In this document: positions 60,602 to 64,000 of the stretch, in pieces
Layout: every line of letters begins with the position of its first letter
How positions within the stretch are numbered: the stretch's first letter is position 1
NCBI GenBank assembly: GCA_017512725.1
Contig: JAFWEW010000032.1
Location: 212,257 to 276,256 of the forward strand
Direction: 5' to 3'
Origin: Solobacterium sp.
GTDB lineage: Bacteria; Bacillota_I; Bacilli_A; Erysipelotrichales; Erysipelotrichaceae
Length of the DNA stretch: 64,000 bases
Program-made: the position numbers and the translations under genes
Notes under the pieces: generated by a model
What the model saw: only the letters and a program-made list of their open reading frames with translations
Told to the model about the DNA's origin: nothing
Databases searched by the model: none

Positions 60602-61195
60602 TTAACCTCCCAGTTTCTGCCGAACAAGAAACTGCAGGCCGAGTTTCAGATACTTCTCGGTGCTTTCCTGCGGGTTTTTGTTCATATAATCTGCGGCAGA
60701 ACTGATTTCGGACTGCTTATATCCAAGCGAACTCAATGCGGCACAGGCCTCTTCGATCTCCTTCGGATAGGAAGCGGTATCCGCTTTGGCTTTGTTCTGT
60801 ACCGGGACAAGCTTTCCTTTGAGATCCAGAACGATCTGACTTGCGGTCTTGGCACCGATGCCCGGCATTGCCTTGAGGGCAGTCACATCCCCGGACTCTA
60901 CGGCCAGTATGATCTTATCTGCACTTGCCCTTGCAAGCATGTTCATCGCGGTTCTTGGTCCAAGGCCCTTGACGGAAATCAGACGCAGGAACAGATCCAT
61001 TTCCTCCTGACTCTCAAAGCCATACAGCGACATCTCTGCTTCGGTATAGTGAAGATAGGTATAAACCATGATCTCTTCATTCAGATGGATCTTGTCCGTA
61101 TGAGCATAGGAAACCTTCCAGCCCATGCCGTCATGATCCACAATCAGCCAGTCACTGCCATAGCTCTGTACGAATCCCTTGATAAATGCGATCAT
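60602..61195 (-). CDS. ruvA: Holliday junction protein RuvA
   Basis: 197 residues. OB domain at the N-terminus (MIAFIKGFVQSYGSDWLIVD), two helix-hairpin-helix motifs (LISVKGLGPRTAMNML and LKAMPGIGAKTASQIVLDLK), and the small C-terminal domain that contacts RuvB (EEACAALSSLGYKQSEI). It lies 11 nt after obg. Confidence 0.97.
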   Translation of the reverse strand: MIAFIKGFVQSYGSDWLIVDHDGMGWKVSYAHTDKIHLNEEIMVYTYLHYTEAEMSLYGFESQEEMDLFLRLISVKGLGPRTAMNMLARASADKIILAVESGDVTALKAMPGIGAKTASQIVLDLKGKLVPVQNKAKADTASYPKEIEEACAALSSLGYKQSEISSAADYMNKNPQESTEKYLKLGLQFLVRQKLGG

Positions 61196-61206
61196 GCATG
61201 CTCCTT

Positions 61207-62478
61207 TCAGTCTGTAAAGTCCATAATATAGGTTCCGACGATTACCTGGTCACCGTCTTTGCAGCCAGCCTGGCGAAGCGCATTGTCAATGCCCATCTTG
61301 GCCAGCGTCTGTGCGAAGGCATAGGTATCATCATCGTTGTCAAAATTGACCTGTTCCGCAAGACGGTCGACCTTCGGGCTTTCCACCTTCCAGCGGTGAT
61401 TTCCGAGATTGCGGATTTCAAAATCCGGACGCTTCGGTTCATACCGGTAAACGACCACTTCTTCTTTGGCGGTGTCGGTTGCTTCTGCTTCTCTTGCTGC
61501 TTCAATTTCATCCATGACGGCATAGAGGATCGGATCGATTCCCTGATGGGTCAGTGTGCTGGCCGGGAAGATCCTGAGATCCGGATGGGCCAGACGGAAC
61601 CGTTCGAGGTTTGCGTCTGCCCCTTCGGTATCCATCTTGTTGGCAACGATCAGCTGAGGACGTCCTGCGAGTTCTTCATCGTAGTTCTTCAGTTCCTCAT
61701 TGATAATAACATAGTCCTCCAGCGGGTCCCGTTCCTCTCCGCTCATGTCGATCACATGGATCAGGACACGACACCTGCGGATGTGACGAAGAAATTCATG
61801 GCCAAGGCCTTTTCCGTCGGCAGCCCCTTCAATAAGACCCGGCATATCGGCTAAGACAAAGCTTCTCTCATCCGGAAGCGATACAACACCAATGTTCGGA
61901 TCGATCGTCGTAAACGGATAGGCAGCGATCTCCGGTCTTGCTCTCGTAACAATGGAAAGAAAGGTCGATTTCCCGACGGACGGAAAACCGATGAGCCCCG
62001 CATCTGCGAGAAGCCGCAGTTCGATCTGCAGTTCAAGGCTTTCCCCGATCTCGCCTGGCTGTGCATATTCCGGCGCATCGTTTCTTGCGGTCGCAAAGTG
62101 ACAGTTTCCAAGACCCCCTTTGCCGCCTTTGGCGATCATAACGATCTGATGCGGACGGGTAAGATCGGCCAGAAGATCGCCGTTGGCCGCATTGCGCACC
62201 ATCGTGCCGAGGGGAACTTTAATAGTGACATCCTCCCCGTCTGCTCCGTGCATCTTCTTGATCTTTCCCGGTTCTCCGTTGCCGGCTTTGACGGAACGGG
62301 TAAAGCGTAGTTTGGTAAGGGTCGTTTCGTTGGTGTCGACTTCAATGTAGACATGACCCCCGCGGCCGCCGTCGCCGCCGAACGGACCGCCGTTTGCGTA
62401 GAATTTTTCATGACGCCAGGCAACACAGCCTTTTCCTCCGTCGCCTGCCTTTACTTTGATTTTGATGAAATCGATCAT
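61207..62478 (-). CDS. obg: Obg family GTPase
   Basis: 423 residues from the ATG at 62478 (MIDFIKIKVKAGDGGKGCVA), with GAGGAGG 7 nt upstream. The Gly-rich Obg domain is followed by the G domain (GFPSVGKSTFLS, DMPGLIEGA, NKMD). A C-terminal OCT domain is present (HRWKVESPKVDRLAEQVNF). It functions in ribosome assembly and stress control. A terminator-like hairpin separates it from rpmA. Confidence 0.97.
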   Translation of the reverse strand: MIDFIKIKVKAGDGGKGCVAWRHEKFYANGGPFGGDGGRGGHVYIEVDTNETTLTKLRFTRSVKAGNGEPGKIKKMHGADGEDVTIKVPLGTMVRNAANGDLLADLTRPHQIVMIAKGGKGGLGNCHFATARNDAPEYAQPGEIGESLELQIELRLLADAGLIGFPSVGKSTFLSIVTRARPEIAAYPFTTIDPNIGVVSLPDERSFVLADMPGLIEGAADGKGLGHEFLRHIRRCRVLIHVIDMSGEERDPLEDYVIINEELKNYDEELAGRPQLIVANKMDTEGADANLERFRLAHPDLRIFPASTLTHQGIDPILYAVMDEIEAAREAEATDTAKEEVVVYRYEPKRPDFEIRNLGNHRWKVESPKVDRLAEQVNFDNDDDTYAFAQTLAKMGIDNALRQAGCKDGDQVIVGTYIMDFTD

Positions 62479-62503
62479 ACGGAACTCCTCCTCTCCCTTG
62501 AAA

Positions 62504-62532
62504 CGAAAAAGAATGCCCCTGTTACAGGGGCA
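62504..62532 (-). terminator. Hairpin between rpmA and obg
   Basis: TGCCCCTG and CAGGGGCA form an 8-bp stem with a 3-nt loop, followed by TTCTTTTTC on the minus strand. Probably allows only partial read-through into obg. Confidence 0.75.
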
Positions 62533-62544
62533 CAAATTCTTCTC

Positions 62545-62829
62545 TTAAGCCTGCGGGTAAACAGAAACCTGTTTCTTGTCCCGTCCGAGACGCTCGTATT
62601 TTACAACGCCGTCTGCGGTTGCGAACAGTGTGTCATCACCGCCGCGGCTGACGTTCTTGCCCGGGTAGATGCGGGTACCGCGCTGACGGTAAATGATCGA
62701 ACCTGCAGAACAGAACTGACCATCAGCGACCTTTGCGCCAAGGCGTCTGCCTGCGGAGTCACGGCCGTTCTTTGTCGAAGATACACCCTTCTTGGATGCG
62801 AAGAACTGAATATCTAATGTGAATTTCAT
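62545..62829 (-). CDS. rpmA: 50S ribosomal protein L27
   Basis: 94 residues. It starts [20 protein letters not shown]: the short leader ending in FFA before SKKG is the extension that Bacillota remove with the Prp protease encoded just upstream. The core [18 protein letters not shown] and [13 protein letters not shown] match L27, which reaches the peptidyl transferase centre. Confidence 0.98.
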   Translation of the reverse strand: MKFTLDIQFFASKKGVSSTKNGRDSAGRRLGAKVADGQFCSAGSIIYRQRGTRIYPGKNVSRGGDDTLFATADGVVKYERLGRDKKQVSVYPQA

Positions 62830-62832
62830 GAT

Positions 62833-63144
62833 TTACACCTCCGTTTTTCTGATTGTGACAAATGTTTCGTTTCCTTCCCGAACGGTTTCAAGCTGTACCA
62901 GCATCGTATTCAGAATCACTGCAGTTTTTTCATCTTCTGTTACGGTTCTGATTTCGATGCGGTTGTCCCCGACCCTGCATTCGGCATCACTGCCGAGCAG
63001 ATCGAGTGCATTGCACGTTCCGAAGGCGATCGCACTTACCGCTGCACAGATCAGGTCTTCTCCTTTGTCCGCACTGCCGGAATGGCCGCTGATGACGACG
63101 GATCGGATCGTACCGTTATGCATGGCAAGCACTGTCTGGATCAT
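62833..63144 (-). CDS. prp: Ribosomal-processing cysteine protease Prp
   Basis: 103 residues from the ATG at 63144, with GAGG 6 nt upstream; the longer frame would overlap rplU. The catalytic His is in SVVISGHSGSADKGEDL and the Cys follows in ICAAVSAIAFGTCNAL. It cleaves the N-terminal extension of L27. It starts 1 nt after rplU ends and is 3 nt before rpmA, the standard L21-Prp-L27 order. Confidence 0.95.
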   Translation of the reverse strand: MIQTVLAMHNGTIRSVVISGHSGSADKGEDLICAAVSAIAFGTCNALDLLGSDAECRVGDNRIEIRTVTEDEKTAVILNTMLVQLETVREGNETFVTIRKTEV

Positions 63145-63145
63145 C

Positions 63146-63457
63146 TTATGCCTCGATGGATTCAACGATCAGCTTTGTGTACGGCTGACGGTGACCCTGA
63201 CGACGGCGGGTACTGCCCTTCTTAGGCTTGTACTTGAAGATGTGAATCTTCTTTTCCTTGCCCTGCTTCTCTACCTTGCAGGTAACCTTGGCTCCTTCGA
63301 CATAAGGAGTACCGATCTTGGTAGCCGCATCACTGACAAGAACAACCTTGTCAAATACTACGGTCTCACCCGGCTCGACATCGAGCTTTTCGACATAAAT
63401 GGCCTGATTGTTTTCGACCTTAACCTGTTTTCCGCCTGTTTCGATAACTGCGTACAT
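63146..63457 (-). CDS. rplU: 50S ribosomal protein L21
   Basis: 103 residues from the ATG at 63457 ([20 protein letters not shown]), with AGGAGGT 8 nt upstream. The C-terminal [20 protein letters not shown] is the conserved L21 block. First gene of the L21-Prp-L27 unit. Confidence 0.98.
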   Translation of the reverse strand: MYAVIETGGKQVKVENNQAIYVEKLDVEPGETVVFDKVVLVSDAATKIGTPYVEGAKVTCKVEKQGKEKKIHIFKYKPKKGSTRRRQGHRQPYTKLIVESIEA

Positions 63458-63568
63458 TACAACACCTCCTGACTGTATACATATCTTAAGACGCGCCATT
63501 GAGGGGGCTTTCGCACTTGAATACCCTGTTCTGAGCGGTTACAGACCTCCTGTCAAGAGGACTGAAAC
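63458..63568 (-). ncRNA. L21 ribosomal protein leader (autoregulatory)
   Basis: About 110 nt lie between the promoter and rplU. The leader contains GAGCG...CGCTC pairing and a CCTCTTGACAGGAGG hairpin, and a GC-rich segment near AAAGCCCCCTC. Position and size fit the Firmicutes L21 leader family, but I did not verify the consensus base by base. Confidence 0.6.
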
Positions 63569-63574
63569 GCTCAT

Positions 63575-63603
63575 ATATTATCAGTTCGCTCCGCTGCCGT
63601 CAA
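63575..63603 (-). promoter_or_regulatory. Promoter of rplU
   Basis: TTGACG, 17-nt spacer, TAATAT on the minus strand. Confidence 0.75.
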
Positions 63604-63655
63604 TCAAAAGTTATTAAATAAGGCTATTCTCCAGATAAATGTTGGTAATATTGCC

Positions 63656-63677
63656 ACTGTCCTTAAACAGGGACAGT
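63656..63677. repeat. Inverted repeat upstream of the transposase gene
   Basis: ACTGTCC and GGACAGT with an 8-nt loop. It may be part of the left end of the insertion sequence or a hairpin that shields the transposase gene from outside transcription. Confidence 0.5.
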
Positions 63678-63723
63678 AATTCTGTTGATATCTCCTAATC
63701 TGTAAGTGGATGGAGGATAAACC

Positions 63724-64000
63724 ATGGCAAAGATTACAAAAGAGTATCTCGATTCGCTCTCTGAAGATGACATCATCTTCATTCGCGACTATATATGGAA
63801 CAGGTTCGGGCGTAGTCCTCGGAGTTATAGAAAAAAGAAGATTGAAAAAGGCAAAGATGATGATACTGATCATCACAGTGATTCTCTCGAAAGAACTTCG
63901 TGTTGCCCGAATTGCAGCAGTATGCATTTCATCAGATATGGGCACAAAGATGGAATGCAAAGATTCCTTTGTAAATCCTGCGGAAAAACATTTCTTCCTA
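63724..64000 (+). CDS. Transposase, N-terminal part (runs off window)
   Basis: The frame opens at the ATG at 63724 after TGGAGGA and is still open at base 64000 (92 residues). It starts MAKITKEYLDSLSEDDIIFI, then a charged linker, then a zinc ribbon CPNCSSMHFIRYGHKDGMQR followed by FLCKSCGKTF. This ribbon is the N-terminal module of IS1595/IS1-type DDE transposases. The catalytic domain lies outside. Base composition differs from the ribosomal genes next to it, as expected for a mobile element. Confidence 0.75.
   Translation, partial: MAKITKEYLDSLSEDDIIFIRDYIWNRFGRSPRSYRKKKIEKGKDDDTDHHSDSLERTSCCPNCSSMHFIRYGHKDGMQRFLCKSCGKTFLP

Noticed and set aside
1..64000. tRNA, rRNA genes and CRISPR arrays
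   Set aside because: I found no TTCGA-containing T-loop in a cloverleaf context and no regularly spaced direct repeats; a tRNAscan or CRISPR search could still overturn this.

Overview
The window is a contiguous piece of a Bacillota chromosome. It shows smc-ftsY-ylxM, a nusB-xseA-xseB-ispA-dxs-recN run, rplU-prp-rpmA-obg, two T-box controlled tRNA synthetase genes, AGGAGG ribosome binding sites and LPXTG-like surface anchors. A strict or facultative fermenter is implied by acetate kinase, pyruvate phosphate dikinase, an electron-bifurcating type [FeFe] hydrogenase and a citrate synthase without other TCA genes. The short SMC, the ThrRS without a TGS domain and the Lys/Ala/Pro histone-like protein suggest an Erysipelotrichia-like gut bacterium; that placement is inference.

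Layout. 1-2.99 kb (+): end of a DNA-deoxyinosine glycosylase gene, U32 peptidase/hydroxylase, mscL. 3.07-9.49 kb (+): smc, ftsY, ylxM, ackA, nrnA, packed with overlaps. 9.5-12.5 kb (+): HU, a DUF3089 lipoprotein and a membrane GGDEF protein. 12.5-23.8 kb is an AT-rich accessory region: an unknown lipoprotein, a 1-kb gap, a 54-residue membrane protein, a 1590-residue wall-anchored coiled-coil/beta protein, a second 0.9-kb gap, and a divergent wall-anchored lipase-like protein with a nearly identical signal peptide plan. 23.8-32.2 kb (-): nusB, xseA, xseB, ispA, dxs, recN, dinB, xerD in one overlapping series. 32.3-38.1 kb: DUF5662 (+), DUF4139/MuiA-like, an orphan TAXI binding lipoprotein, gpmA, and guaB of the type known from Tritrichomonas foetus. 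38.1-39.9 kb (+): proS.

39.9-46.4 kb (-) is the most unusual block. A TM1266-type hydrogenase regulator and an ABC substrate-binding lipoprotein are followed by a terminator and a new promoter with a palindrome. Then come an ABC permease translationally coupled to hydC, hydB and hydA. No ABC ATPase is present. 46.4-49.8 kb (-): CPBP protease plus TetR with a clear operator, then thrS with a Thr T-box. 49.9-51.4 kb (+): citrate synthase. 51.4-54.7 kb (-): ppdK, whose product ends in a Lys-rich tail resembling the histone-H1-like protein encoded just downstream. 54.7-59.5 kb (-): an alpha/beta hydrolase with Asp at the nucleophile position, valS with a Val T-box, and a membrane protein with a charged tail. 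59.5-63.6 kb (-): L21, Prp, L27, Obg, RuvA, RuvB. The right edge enters a transposase gene.

I saw no tRNA, rRNA or CRISPR array. Promoter and terminator calls come from reading hexamers and hairpins by eye. All coordinates for start codons shorter than the longest open frame were chosen from ribosome binding sites and family N-termini.
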